A stretch of 64,000 nucleotides of DNA from Modicisalibacter ilicicola DSM 19980 (lineage in GTDB: Bacteria; Pseudomonadota; Gammaproteobacteria; Pseudomonadales; Halomonadaceae). This document shows positions 8,627 through 17,592 of this stretch, piece by piece. The stretch is taken from contig NZ_FQUJ01000008.1 in NCBI RefSeq assembly GCF_900128925.1, forward strand, positions 124,001-188,000, read 5' to 3'. Numbering within the stretch: the stretch's first letter is position 1; each line of letters starts with the position of its first letter. The translations under genes were made by a program, and so were the position numbers. The notes below the pieces were generated by a model. The model searched no databases. It worked only from the letters and a program-made list of their open reading frames with translations, and was not told the DNA's origin.

Positions 8627-10528
8627 TTAAGACTTGTATTTTATTGACCACCCGATCTTCATTGGATCATCTATCGTCACGTCACTGCTTTCACAAGCCA
8701 CCCGGGTAAGCAATGGTCCGACCGGCGTCTGATAAGGAGGTTCTCCATCGACGCTTTCGACTTCACATTCATCGAGACCAGTCACGGAGAACTCTACGAC
8801 ATCACCTTCGTTAAAAGTCACGGTGTTTCCATCTAGAGTCGCGTCATTCGAGAAGCTGGCAAACTCCAGTTCTATATCGTCTACCTCCAGCGCTTCATCG
8901 GACCGATAAATATCGGTGCGTGTGATCTTGCCCGGTGAAAAGTCGTACCTTGTCTCGACTTTCAAGCGATCGTCTTCGACGGGATGCCTTTCACCCAGCT
9001 TGTCGACAGCTTCCTGGTGATACATCACCGTAAAGGTATCGCCATTTCTTGATGTCTCCACGTCGCGTATGAATGAGGCAGGTATCAGCTCGCCCCCATC
9101 CGCCAGTGTGAATCTTGGCAACAGTTGAGGGTAATCTTCATCAGGCGTCCCTTCCAGCATGCCGTTCGAGAAAGGAATGGGGAAATAAGGATTGTTCATA
9201 TGCTGGGACTCGCCACCATTGATCAGCGGCAGGCTAATAACATGATTTTCATCCCGGTAGGTCGCCAATGCGCGATCATACTCACCTCTGGCAAACCAGG
9301 TGATCGTGCTTTTCGGCAACTCTTCCAACCAGGATGCAAAATCTTTCGAGGGGATTTTGTCCTCGTAGCCGATCTCGTTCCAGATATTGGCAGTGTAAAT
9401 CAGCTGATGCGATAAGCTCAGGTTCTCCCCTAGGATACGATGCTTTCCACGATAGTCATCGGTCGTGCGGCCTTTGTCCCACAGGTTGACGGAGTTCATC
9501 TCCTCGTCGTACCAGAAATCCACATATCGCTCTGTCGCCCTGGCCGCGAAGGCATAGGCCATCTCCTCTTCCCGGGGCGTCAGCACATCCAGATAGGCCG
9601 CCGCCGACAAGACTTCAAGGAACGCGGTATCCCCGTAGGCACCGATGCTGCGCCCGAAGCTGAAGCCATGCCCCTCCTCGTTCAGCCTCACCAGGATGAC
9701 ATCGACGGCATTACGCAACCACTCCTTCATCCGAGGAGTGACCTCCATACCAGTCTCGATGAAGCGCTGGCTGATCTCCCCTATGAGAAGGACACTGTAA
9801 CGATCGAAGCGTCCCTCGCCTTCTGTTTCATCAGAAAAGCCATATTCTCCGGAGTATTTCTCGTAGTGATCCATCATTTTACTCAACAATTTCTCACTAC
9901 CCGACTTATCTTCCCATCCCAGTAGATAGCGCAACCTGGCGATAGAAAAGGCCACGCCATAATAGTTGGTCGGCAAGTCGATTAACGAATAGTTTTCTTG
10001 ATCGACAAACCGACGCCAGTCGGTCTTTTCCTTGAGCTTTTCGAGCGTGTCTTGGCTGACAGCACGTTCAAGAAGCCCGGCTTCTTTCAGGCGATTGAGT
10101 GCAGAGACGTAATAATAGATACCCCAGGTTTCATTCCGATCATCGATCGTCATGTCTGCTATCGCACGATAGCCTTTCAGATAGCGGTCGAACTTCGGGC
10201 TATCTTCGGGCGTATTCAAAAGCAAATAGCTCAAGCCGATCGCTATTTTTCCAGGAAGGAATTTATCCTTTCCCGTGAAGGCCTCGACACCGTCCAGGGT
10301 AATATCTTCCTTTTCGTCAAGCAGCTTCTCAAAGAAGAAATCCAGCTTGGGCAGAATCTCTCGGTCGATCATCCGATTGACCGGGGGGTATACCATTGGA
10401 TGTTTCTCCCCGGACTCCTCCACTTCAAGCGTGGACGTCACTGGTGTATCTGCTTGAATCGCCCCATGAGCGCAGGACACTGACACGGCCAGCGTGGCAA
10501 CCGATGCCACGCACTTATTCATTTTCAT
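8627..10528 (-). CDS. Secreted protein, probable alpha/alpha-toroid polysaccharide-active enzyme
   Basis: A 633-residue exported protein. The methionine at 10528 has AGGGAG about 8 bp upstream and opens a signal peptide ending near AIQA/D. The middle (residues about 60-400) is helical, with a signature GFSDETEGEGRFDRYSV, then EEGHGFSFGRSIGAYGDTA, reminiscent of DUF2264 or heparinase-like toroids. The last 200 residues are rich in short beta strands (DRLKVETRYDFSPGKITRTD), as in the beta-sandwich of polysaccharide lyases. No catalytic residues can be named with confidence. It has visibly more A/T and more Lys, Glu and Asp than its neighbours, so it may have been acquired. A polysaccharide lyase or hydrolase is the best guess, not a firm call. 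Confidence 0.6.
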   Translation of the reverse strand: MKMNKCVASVATLAVSVSCAHGAIQADTPVTSTLEVEESGEKHPMVYPPVNRMIDREILPKLDFFFEKLLDEKEDITLDGVEAFTGKDKFLPGKIAIGLSYLLLNTPEDSPKFDRYLKGYRAIADMTIDDRNETWGIYYYVSALNRLKEAGLLERAVSQDTLEKLKEKTDWRRFVDQENYSLIDLPTNYYGVAFSIARLRYLLGWEDKSGSEKLLSKMMDHYEKYSGEYGFSDETEGEGRFDRYSVLLIGEISQRFIETGMEVTPRMKEWLRNAVDVILVRLNEEGHGFSFGRSIGAYGDTAFLEVLSAAAYLDVLTPREEEMAYAFAARATERYVDFWYDEEMNSVNLWDKGRTTDDYRGKHRILGENLSLSHQLIYTANIWNEIGYEDKIPSKDFASWLEELPKSTITWFARGEYDRALATYRDENHVISLPLINGGESQHMNNPYFPIPFSNGMLEGTPDEDYPQLLPRFTLADGGELIPASFIRDVETSRNGDTFTVMYHQEAVDKLGERHPVEDDRLKVETRYDFSPGKITRTDIYRSDEALEVDDIELEFASFSNDATLDGNTVTFNEGDVVEFSVTGLDECEVESVDGEPPYQTPVGPLLTRVACESSDVTIDDPMKIGWSIKYKS

Positions 10529-10825
10529 TTGTAGACTCCCTTCCATGGTGCATTGTTAAGCTTCCTGGATTGATAAAAAAGCACGGTACTTGGAACCACG
10601 AGGTAGAGGAAAAAGGATCAGCACGGGTCCCTTTTTCAACTTTACCGACCGAAGCGGCACCGAACATGGGTTGCCGGCCACGGGCCAACGGCAACGATAC
10701 CAGACAAAGGCCTGTTTCGAGACGAACCGCTTCGCCATCGATTGGCCACCCCCATGAATGCCACGAGACAAGCGCAGCCACCGGCGTTAGGCTGTGAAGG
10801 ACTCGTGCCCACCCAGGAGATCATC

Positions 10826-11032
10826 ATGAACGAAGAAACCTTCAACCTGAGCATCCGCAAGTTCCTGAAGAAGGTCGGTATCGGCTCTCAGCGCGAGATC
10901 GAGCAGGCGGTGGACAAGGCCATTGAGGAAGGACGCTTGAAAGGCACGGAGACCCTGCCCGCCCGCATGACGCTGGAGGTCGGCGATCTCAACCTCAGGA
11001 TCGACTTCGAGGGAAACGTCGAACTCGAGTAA
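10826..11032 (+). CDS. DUF6494-family small protein
   Basis: A 68-residue acidic cytoplasmic protein with no signal or membrane segment. The methionine at 10826 has AGGAG about 7 bp upstream; the longer open frame from 10742 has no such site. The body (FNLSIRKFLKKVGIGSQREI, then a C-terminal beta pair LEVGDLNLRIDFEGNVELE) matches the DUF6494 family as I recall it. The function is unknown. A strong hairpin follows it. Confidence 0.75.
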   Translation: MNEETFNLSIRKFLKKVGIGSQREIEQAVDKAIEEGRLKGTETLPARMTLEVGDLNLRIDFEGNVELE

Positions 11033-11064
11033 GTGAATCGCGGTAGTCCAGTCTAGTCTCCACA

Positions 11065-11086
11065 CCATGGCAGCCTCCTGCCATGG
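11065..11086 (+). terminator. Strong hairpin after the DUF6494 gene
   Basis: CCATGGCAG, loop CCTC, CTGCCATGG: a perfect 9-bp stem 33 bp after the stop codon and before the ABC exporter. The downstream tract (CGATCCCTTCGTTT) is only partly T-rich, so termination may be incomplete. Confidence 0.5.
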
Positions 11087-11122
11087 CGATCCCTTCGTTT
11101 CATCACATCGGTACAGGTTGCC

Positions 11123-13015
11123 ATGTTTCGCTTCTTCGAAAGGCTGGTCGATCCGTATCCGCAGGAACCTCCTAAGACGCCGCCACGGGGGCTGCTGGCC
11201 TTTCTCTATCACTATTCCAGGCCGGTGCTGCCGCTGCTGATCCTGATGTCGCTGCTGACGGCGGCGGTCTCGAGTGTCGAGGTGATCTTCTTCGCCTACA
11301 TGGGTGATCTGGTCGACTGGCTGAGCAATGCCTCCCGGGAAACCTTCCTTGCCGATCACGGTTGGGAACTTGCCGGCATGGCGCTGCTCATCCTGGTGGT
11401 GTTTCCGCTGCTGGTGCTGGCCAACTCGCTCGTCACACACCAGGGCATCTTCGGCAACTACCCGATGATCGTGCGCTGGCTCGCCCATCGCTACGTGCTC
11501 GACCAGAGCCTGCCCTTCTTCCAGGACGAGTTCGCCGGGCGTGTCTCGCAGAAGGTCATGCAGACGGCCCTGGCGATACGCGAGACGGTGATGAAGCTGA
11601 TGGACGTCTTCGTCTACATCATCGTCTATTTCATTGGCGCCATGATCCTCATGGGCAGCACCGAACCCTGGCTGATGGCACCATTGGTGCTGTGGCTGGC
11701 AGGCTACCTGGGCATCATGGTCTATTTCGTGCCGCGCTTGCGTCGAATCTCCATGGCCCAGGCCGATGCGCGAGCCCAGATGACCGGGCGGATCGTCGAC
11801 AGCTACACCAATATCCAGACCATCAAGCTGTTCGCGCATACCCGCCGCGAGCAGGCCTATGCCCAGGGCGCCATGCAGGGCTTCATGAGCACGGTCTACA
11901 GGCAGATGCGCCTGGTCACCCAATTGACCGTATGCCTGCAGACGCTCAACTCGCTGCTGCTGGTGGCCGTCGGCGGAATCGCCATACTCGCCTGGCACCA
12001 GGCATTGATCTCGCTGGGTGCGATCGCCGTGGCCATCGGCCTGGTGATGCGCCTGCGCGGCATGTCGGACTGGATTCTGTGGGAGGTCGCCGGGCTGTTC
12101 GAGAATATCGGTACCGTGCAGGATGGCATCAACACCATCGCCCAGCCGGTGTCGGTCGTCGACGCCCCGGACGCCCGGCCGCTGGTGGTCGAGCGTGGCG
12201 AGATACGCTTCGAGCACGCCACGTTTCATTACGGCGAGTCGTTGACGAGCCACCGGCAACGGCGGGTCATCGAGGATCTGTCGTTGACGATTCGCCCCGG
12301 GGAGAAGATCGGCCTGGTCGGCCACTCCGGGGCGGGCAAGTCGACCCTGGTTAACCTGCTGCTGCGCTTCTACGACCTCGAGGGCGGGCGTATCCTGATC
12401 GACGGCCAGGACATCGGCCAGGTCACTCAGGAGTCGCTGCGCCGCCAGATCGGCATGGTGACCCAGGACACCTCGTTGCTGCATCGCTCGGTGCGCGACA
12501 ACATTCGCTACGGCCGCCCCGAGGCCAGCGAGGACGAGATTGTCGAAGCGGCGCGACGGGCCCATGCCGACGAGTTCATCGCCACGCTGTCGGACCCCCA
12601 GGGGCGCACGGGGTACGACGCCCATGTCGGCGAGCGCGGCGTGAAGCTTTCCGGGGGCCAGCGCCAGCGTATCGCCATCACGCGAACACTCCTCAAGGAT
12701 GCGCCCATCCTGATTCTCGATGAGGCCACCTCGGCCCTGGACTCCGAGGTGGAGGCGGCGATCCAGGAGCAGCTCTATACCCTGATGCAGGGCAAGACCG
12801 TCATCGCCATTGCCCATCGCCTGTCGACCATCGCCATGCTCGATCGATTGGTCGTCATGGAAAATGGACGTATCGCCGAGATCGGCACCCATGATGAACT
12901 GCTGCAGCAGAACGGTCTCTATGCCCGGCTCTGGAGACGCCAATCCGGCGGCTTCCTCCAGGAAGATCCGGTGCCCATGACGGCAACGAATACCGCATCA
13001 CATTCTCCCACCTGA
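11123..13015 (+). CDS. MsbA-type ABC exporter (fused membrane and ATPase domains)
   Basis: A 630-residue half-transporter. Residues about 30-330 are the six-helix exporter domain. Residues about 350-610 are the nucleotide-binding domain with Walker A GHSGAGKST, signature LSGGQRQR, Walker B ILILDEATSALD and switch IAHRLST. It would work as a homodimer in the inner membrane. Candidates are a lipid flippase or multidrug exporter; the sequence alone does not choose. The next two genes encode a separate two-gene ABC system in the same direction after 55 bp. Confidence 0.88.
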   Translation: MFRFFERLVDPYPQEPPKTPPRGLLAFLYHYSRPVLPLLILMSLLTAAVSSVEVIFFAYMGDLVDWLSNASRETFLADHGWELAGMALLILVVFPLLVLANSLVTHQGIFGNYPMIVRWLAHRYVLDQSLPFFQDEFAGRVSQKVMQTALAIRETVMKLMDVFVYIIVYFIGAMILMGSTEPWLMAPLVLWLAGYLGIMVYFVPRLRRISMAQADARAQMTGRIVDSYTNIQTIKLFAHTRREQAYAQGAMQGFMSTVYRQMRLVTQLTVCLQTLNSLLLVAVGGIAILAWHQALISLGAIAVAIGLVMRLRGMSDWILWEVAGLFENIGTVQDGINTIAQPVSVVDAPDARPLVVERGEIRFEHATFHYGESLTSHRQRRVIEDLSLTIRPGEKIGLVGHSGAGKSTLVNLLLRFYDLEGGRILIDGQDIGQVTQESLRRQIGMVTQDTSLLHRSVRDNIRYGRPEASEDEIVEAARRAHADEFIATLSDPQGRTGYDAHVGERGVKLSGGQRQRIAITRTLLKDAPILILDEATSALDSEVEAAIQEQLYTLMQGKTVIAIAHRLSTIAMLDRLVVMENGRIAEIGTHDELLQQNGLYARLWRRQSGGFLQEDPVPMTATNTASHSPT

Positions 13016-13070
13016 ACGTTTATAGTGGGACGCCACTCGCTCCCGTTTCTCGCTCCAGAAAGGATAATGC

Positions 13071-13997
13071 ATGCCAGCGGTCATCTCCGTCTCGAAACTT
13101 TCCAAGACCTATGCCTCCGGCTTCCAGGCCCTCAAGCAGGTCGATCTGGAGATCCATCGCGGCGAGATCTTCGCCCTGCTCGGCCCCAACGGGGCCGGCA
13201 AGACGACGCTGATCAGCGTCGTCTGCGGACTGGTCAACCCCAGCGAAGGCACGGTGCTGGCCAATGGCTACGACATCGTCAATGACTACCGCATGGCACG
13301 TTCCCAGATCGGTCTGGTGCCCCAGGAACTGACCACGGACGCCTTCGAGACCGTGTGGAACACGGTGAGCTTCAGCCGCGGGCTGTTCGGCAAGGCGGCG
13401 AGTCCCGAGCATATCGAAAAGGTACTCAAGGACCTGGCCCTGTGGGACAAGCGCAACAACCGGCTGATCACCCTCTCCGGTGGCATGAAGCGGCGTGTGC
13501 TGATCGCCAAGGCACTGTCCCACGAGCCGCAGATTTTGTTTCTCGACGAGCCCACCGCCGGCGTGGACGTGGAACTGCGCCGGGACATGTGGGAAGTGGT
13601 ACGCGGGCTTCGTGCCAACGGGGTGACCATCATCCTCACCACCCACTACATCGAAGAGGCCGAGGAGATGGCAGACCGGATCGGCGTGATCAGCAACGGC
13701 GAGATCATCCTGGTGGAAGAGAAGGAGGCACTGATGCAGAAGCTCGGCCGCAAGCAACTGACTCTTCAGTTGCAGGAGCCGCTCGACAGCGTCCCGAGTT
13801 CCCTGAACGGCCACGACCTGGAGCTCGCCGCCGAGGGCCACGAGCTGGTCTACACCTACGACTCCCAACAGGATCGCACCGGCATTCCGGGCCTGCTGGG
13901 CGATCTTCACGCCGCAGGCATTCACTTCAAGGACCTGCATACCGAGCAGAGCACGCTGGAGGAGATCTTCGTCAACCTGGTGAGGGAGCGCCCATGA
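13071..13997 (+). CDS. YadG-like ABC transporter ATP-binding protein
   Basis: A 308-residue ATPase subunit of an ABC-2 exporter. Walker A is GPNGAGKTT, the signature is [13 protein letters not shown], and Walker B is [12 protein letters not shown]. The C-terminal 70 residues form the small extra domain common in DrrA/YadG-like ATPases. The stop overlaps the start of the permease gene as ATGA, so the two are co-translated and surely form one transporter. The substrate is unknown. Confidence 0.87.
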   Translation: MPAVISVSKLSKTYASGFQALKQVDLEIHRGEIFALLGPNGAGKTTLISVVCGLVNPSEGTVLANGYDIVNDYRMARSQIGLVPQELTTDAFETVWNTVSFSRGLFGKAASPEHIEKVLKDLALWDKRNNRLITLSGGMKRRVLIAKALSHEPQILFLDEPTAGVDVELRRDMWEVVRGLRANGVTIILTTHYIEEAEEMADRIGVISNGEIILVEEKEALMQKLGRKQLTLQLQEPLDSVPSSLNGHDLELAAEGHELVYTYDSQQDRTGIPGLLGDLHAAGIHFKDLHTEQSTLEEIFVNLVRERP

Positions 13998-14755
13998 ACA
14001 TTCAAGCCGTGCAAGCCATCTATCGTTTCGAGATGGCCCGGGCCAGACGCACGCTACTGCAAAGCGTGGTATCGCCGGTGATCTCCACCTCGCTCTATTT
14101 CGTGGTGTTCGGCGCCGCCATCGGCTCGCGCATCACCCAGATCGAAGGTGTCAGCTACGGCGCCTTCATCGTGCCCGGCCTGATCATGCTGATGCTGCTG
14201 ACCCAGAGCGTCTCCAACGCCTCCTTCGCCATCTTCTTTCCCAAATTCTCTGGCACCATCTACGAACTGCTGTCGGCGCCGGTCTCCTACTTCGAGATCG
14301 TGCTCGGTTATGTCGGTGCCGCGGCCACCAAGACCGTCATTCTCGGGCTGATCATCCTCGCCACGGCAAGCCTGTTCGTGCCGCTGCGCATCGAGCATCC
14401 TTTCTGGATGCTGCTGTTTCTGGTCCTGACGGCACTGACTTTCAGCCTGCTGGGATTCATCATCGGCATCTGGGCAGACACCTTCGAGAAACTCCAGCTC
14501 GTGCCACTGTTGATCATCACCCCGCTGACCTTCCTGGGCGGCAGCTTCTACTCGGTCAACATGCTGCCGCCGATCTGGCAGACCATCACGTTGTTCAACC
14601 CGGTGGTCTATCTGGTCAGCGGCTTCCGCTGGAGCTTCTACGGCATCAGCGACGTCAGCGTGGGCGCGAGCCTCGTCACGATCCTGCTGTTTCTGGGCCT
14701 GTGCCTGGGCACCGTGGCGTGGATCTTCAGGACTGGGTATCGAATCAAGCCGTGA
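13994..14755 (+). CDS. YadH-like ABC-2 type permease
   Basis: A 253-residue membrane protein with six hydrophobic segments (for example [20 protein letters not shown] and [19 protein letters not shown]), typical of ABC-2 permeases. The methionine at 13994 overlaps the ATPase stop (ATGA); the same frame stays open upstream inside the ATPase gene, but that part is not protein-like. Its end overlaps the convergent sensor kinase by about 11 bp. Confidence 0.87.
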   Translation: MNIQAVQAIYRFEMARARRTLLQSVVSPVISTSLYFVVFGAAIGSRITQIEGVSYGAFIVPGLIMLMLLTQSVSNASFAIFFPKFSGTIYELLSAPVSYFEIVLGYVGAAATKTVILGLIILATASLFVPLRIEHPFWMLLFLVLTALTFSLLGFIIGIWADTFEKLQLVPLLIITPLTFLGGSFYSVNMLPPIWQTITLFNPVVYLVSGFRWSFYGISDVSVGASLVTILLFLGLCLGTVAWIFRTGYRIKP

Positions 14756-16052
14756 GGAGCGGCCAGGCCATCCTGACCACCAGCCCGCCCCCGTCGCCGT
14801 TGGTGGCCGCGATGCTGCCATCGTGGGCCTTCAGGATGTCGTGGGCGATGGCGAGCCCCAGCCCCCAGCCCTGACCACCCCGTGCCTGGTCCGAGCGAAA
14901 GAAAGGCTCGAACAGCTTGGCCAGATCCTCATCCGGCACACCGGGGCCCTCGTCGCGAACTTCACAGACCAGCCTTCGCTCCTCGAGGGCCACCCGGATA
15001 TGGATCTGCCCGCCTGAGGGCGTATGGTCGAGCGCGTTCTGCAGCACATTGTCCAAGGCGCGATGGAGCAAGTCGCGGTCACCGAGCAGCAACGCATCGC
15101 GAGCTCTCTCGCTGACGCTCGGCTGAAACGCCACGCCGCGCTGGGCGGCGAAATCCCTCGCGCCGTTCAGTACCTCTTCCAGTACCTCGACGAGGCTCAG
15201 CGGATGCCGCGCGATCGCTTCGCCCTTTTCGCTCACGCGATACAGCGTGAGAATCTGTGCGGTCATCGCTTCCAGGCGCTCATTCTGGCGCAGGATCGTC
15301 GCCATCAACTCCGCATCCTGCCCCGCATCGGACGCCAGCTCGATCGCCACGCGCTGGCGTGCCAATGGCGTGCGCAGATCGTGAGAGACATCGCGCAGGA
15401 GCTGGCGCTGGCGCGTCAGCAACGTCTCCAGACGCGCCGTCATGGCATTGAAGGCCCGCGCCAGCGCACCGATCTCGTCGCGCCGATCGGCGACGGATTC
15501 GCTCACTCGCAGCGCGGTGTCCCCCTGGGCGATGGCCTGGGCGGTAGCCTCGACCTGGCGCAGCGGCCGGCTGATGTGGCGGGCTATCCACCAGCAGGCG
15601 AGGGTGATCACGAAGAAGAGCGTGACCAGCTCGAAGGAGCGGAACAGCCGCGGGTCGAGCCAACCCGTGCCGCCCCCGCGTGGCCAGGCCATCAGACGGT
15701 AACCTTGTGGTGTGTCGATCACTGCCGGGCGTTGCGGGTAGCGCTCATGACGACCGCGCGAACGGCCCCCTGGGCCGGTATCGCCATCCTCCTCCAGCAG
15801 AATCAGGTGCAGCTCCAGGCGTTGACCTGCCTGATGCAGAAGCCGTCGGGCCAGACGACGCTCGCCCGCCACCTCGAGTTCGGCCGCCTGCCGGGCGAGA
15901 CGGGCAAGGTCGTCGCGCTGTTCGAGCTGAGCCCGCTCCTGTCGAGTCAATTCGCGTATCGCCATGTTGCTGGCAAGCACGGCCACTGCCATGGCGATCC
16001 AGATCAGCAGGAAGATACGCCAGAACAGGGGCCAGGCGAGCCGGCGTTTCAT
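14745..16052 (-). CDS. CpxA-like sensor histidine kinase
   Basis: A 435-residue inner-membrane kinase. TM1 is at residues about 8-28, a periplasmic part of about 110 residues follows, TM2 is about 140-158, and HAMP about 160-212. The H-box is [12 protein letters not shown] (His224), with N-box QNALDHTP and G-boxes DEGPGVPDE and [12 protein letters not shown]. It overlaps the response-regulator stop by 4 bp and is the second gene of the operon. The divergent Spy-like gene, envelope topology and the GTAAA boxes between them suggest a CpxA/EnvZ-type envelope-stress sensor. Confidence 0.85.
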   Translation of the reverse strand: MKRRLAWPLFWRIFLLIWIAMAVAVLASNMAIRELTRQERAQLEQRDDLARLARQAAELEVAGERRLARRLLHQAGQRLELHLILLEEDGDTGPGGRSRGRHERYPQRPAVIDTPQGYRLMAWPRGGGTGWLDPRLFRSFELVTLFFVITLACWWIARHISRPLRQVEATAQAIAQGDTALRVSESVADRRDEIGALARAFNAMTARLETLLTRQRQLLRDVSHDLRTPLARQRVAIELASDAGQDAELMATILRQNERLEAMTAQILTLYRVSEKGEAIARHPLSLVEVLEEVLNGARDFAAQRGVAFQPSVSERARDALLLGDRDLLHRALDNVLQNALDHTPSGGQIHIRVALEERRLVCEVRDEGPGVPDEDLAKLFEPFFRSDQARGGQGWGLGLAIAHDILKAHDGSIAATNGDGGGLVVRMAWPLLTA

Positions 16053-16750
16053 GCCGGACTCCGGTAACTGTAACCCAGCCCACGCACCGTCTCGATGCGC
16101 GACGGCTCTCCATCTTCGAGCTTGCCATCATCCAGCTTGCGCCTCAGGTTGCTGACATGCATGTCCAGGGTGCGATCGTGAGGCGCCAGTCGTCGCCCCA
16201 GCGCCCACTGCATCAGATCGGTCTTGCGTACCACCGAGCCGGCCTTGCTGAGCAGCACCTGGAGGATTTCGTATTCGGTCGCGGTCAACTCCAGCGGCTG
16301 TCCGTTCTGGAAGGTACGGCGTTGCGCCGGCTCGATGCGCAGATCGCCGACGACCTGAGCATGGTCGGTATCGGTCTCTCGATCCCAGGCAACCCGTCGC
16401 AGGGTCGCCTGGATACGCGCGACCAGTTCCCGGGGATTGCACGGCTTGGGAATGTAGTCGTCGGCGCCGACCTCGAAGCCGACGATACGGTCTGTCTCCT
16501 CCCCCCGGGCCGTGAGCAGGATCACCGGCAGGCGCGTCCTGCCGCGCAGGCGGCGCAACACCTCCAGGCCATTGATGTCCGGCAGCATGATGTCCAGCAC
16601 CACCAGATCGACGAACTCCTCCTGGGCAAGCGCCAGCCCATCGCCGCCATTGGCCGCTTCCCGCACGTCCAGCCCTTGCCCGGCCAAATAGCGCGCCAGC
16701 AGGCCGCGCAACTCGTCGTCATCCTCGATGAGTAGAATCCGATTCTGCAC
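16049..16750 (-). CDS. CpxR-like OmpR-family response regulator
   Basis: A 233-residue regulator. The receiver domain (residues 1-120) has the acidic pair at 10-12 and phospho-acceptor Asp53 in VLDIMLPD, with the conserved Lys in YIPKPCNPRE. The C-terminal winged helix is of the OmpR type (LELTATEYEILQVLLSKAG, then DMHVSNLRRKLDDG). It is the first gene of a two-gene operon with the kinase and is divergent from the Spy-like gene. It probably activates that gene and its own operon through the GTAAA repeats at 16820-16842. Confidence 0.87.
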   Translation of the reverse strand: MQNRILLIEDDDELRGLLARYLAGQGLDVREAANGGDGLALAQEEFVDLVVLDIMLPDINGLEVLRRLRGRTRLPVILLTARGEETDRIVGFEVGADDYIPKPCNPRELVARIQATLRRVAWDRETDTDHAQVVGDLRIEPAQRRTFQNGQPLELTATEYEILQVLLSKAGSVVRKTDLMQWALGRRLAPHDRTLDMHVSNLRRKLDDGKLEDGEPSRIETVRGLGYSYRSPA

Positions 16751-16819
16751 TTGCCGCCTCCCCGTTCATTCGACGCCCGAACAGCCATGTCGAGTATATC
16801 GCGCTATTTTTCAGGGATT

Positions 16820-16842
16820 TTTACCCTTTACTCAATCTTTAC
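16820..16842 (-). promoter_or_regulatory. Triple GTAAA repeat, candidate CpxR-like binding site
   Basis: On the minus strand GTAAA occurs three times, at 16842-16838, 16831-16827 and 16824-16820. The first two are 11 bp apart, one helical turn, close to the known CpxR box (GTAAA repeated with about 5 bp between). The site lies in the divergent region, about 70-90 bp from the regulator start and upstream of a possible promoter of the Spy-like gene (CTGACA at 16859, 17 bp, TATTCG at 16882). Confidence 0.55.
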
Positions 16843-16933
16843 ATGCCCCTGACGGCACCTGACATCCCCGGCGGTACGCTGTATTCGATCCAGGACGACA
16901 ACCCTGGCCCACAGCGAACCCGAGGAGAGCCTC

Positions 16934-17518
16934 ATGAAACACCTGACTACAAGCAAGCTGATCCTGCCCCTAGCCCTCGTCACCGCACTGAGCGTAAGCC
17001 CCCTGGCCCTGGCCTGGTCCGGCGGCGGCAACGGTGGCGGTCCTGGTGAGGGCTACGGTTATGGCAAGCACTCCCAGCAGGACTGCCGAGGCGGCAAGCA
17101 GGCCCGCGGCGACTTCGGAGCCCGGGGCAAGATGAGCCAGCACCGCTTCGAGCATATGGCCGAGCGTCTGAACCTCAGCGAGGATCAGCGCGATGCGATG
17201 CGCGACATCTTCGCCGACATGCGCGAGCAGCGCCGCGATCAGCGCCAGCAGAAGCAAGGCCAGGATCGCCCGCAACTGTTCGGCGGCGACCCGACCAGCA
17301 GCGACTACCAGTCCATGGTCGAAGAGGCGGCGAACCGGGCTGCCGAAATGGCCCGCCAGCGCGTTCAGTCCCGTGCGGATACTTACGCCGCCCTCTATGA
17401 GGTACTCGATGAGGAGCAGCGAGAGATCTGGGCCAAGATGCAATCCGAGCGCCAGACAATGAAAGCCGAGTGTCAGGAGCGCATGGAGCAGCGCCGCTCA
17501 GGGGGTAACCGTAACTGA
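16934..17518 (+). CDS. Spy/CpxP-like periplasmic protein (LTxxQ family)
   Basis: A 194-residue exported protein. The signal peptide runs to about PLALA/W, with AGGAGAG before the start. A Gly-rich stretch follows, then a helical body with two LTxxQ-like motifs, LNLSEDQRDAM and YEVLDEEQREIW, the mark of Spy/CpxP chaperones. Many Arg, Gln and Glu residues fit the cradle-like chaperone fold. It is divergent from the CpxRA-like operon, as cpxP is in E. coli, and probably serves as its output and feedback inhibitor. The C-terminus EQRRSGGNRN is disordered. Confidence 0.82.
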   Translation: MKHLTTSKLILPLALVTALSVSPLALAWSGGGNGGGPGEGYGYGKHSQQDCRGGKQARGDFGARGKMSQHRFEHMAERLNLSEDQRDAMRDIFADMREQRRDQRQQKQGQDRPQLFGGDPTSSDYQSMVEEAANRAAEMARQRVQSRADTYAALYEVLDEEQREIWAKMQSERQTMKAECQERMEQRRSGGNRN

Positions 17519-17592
17519 TCCTCGGTGGCCCGGCGCTGGCTCACGTCGGCTCCGGGCCAAATTCTCGGTTTAGTGCAACAAGGCAGATGGTC

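Noticed and set aside
10787-12943. Long open frame (718 codons) on the minus strand opposite the ABC exporter
   Set aside because: The plus strand carries clear Walker and signature motifs; the antisense product is rich in His, Gln and Asp and has no domain. It is a by-product of GC-rich codon use.
13355-13993. Longer start for the ABC-2 permease
   Set aside because: The upstream part lies inside the ATPase gene in another frame and is Arg/Gly-rich; the ATGA overlap at 13994 gives the normal permease length.
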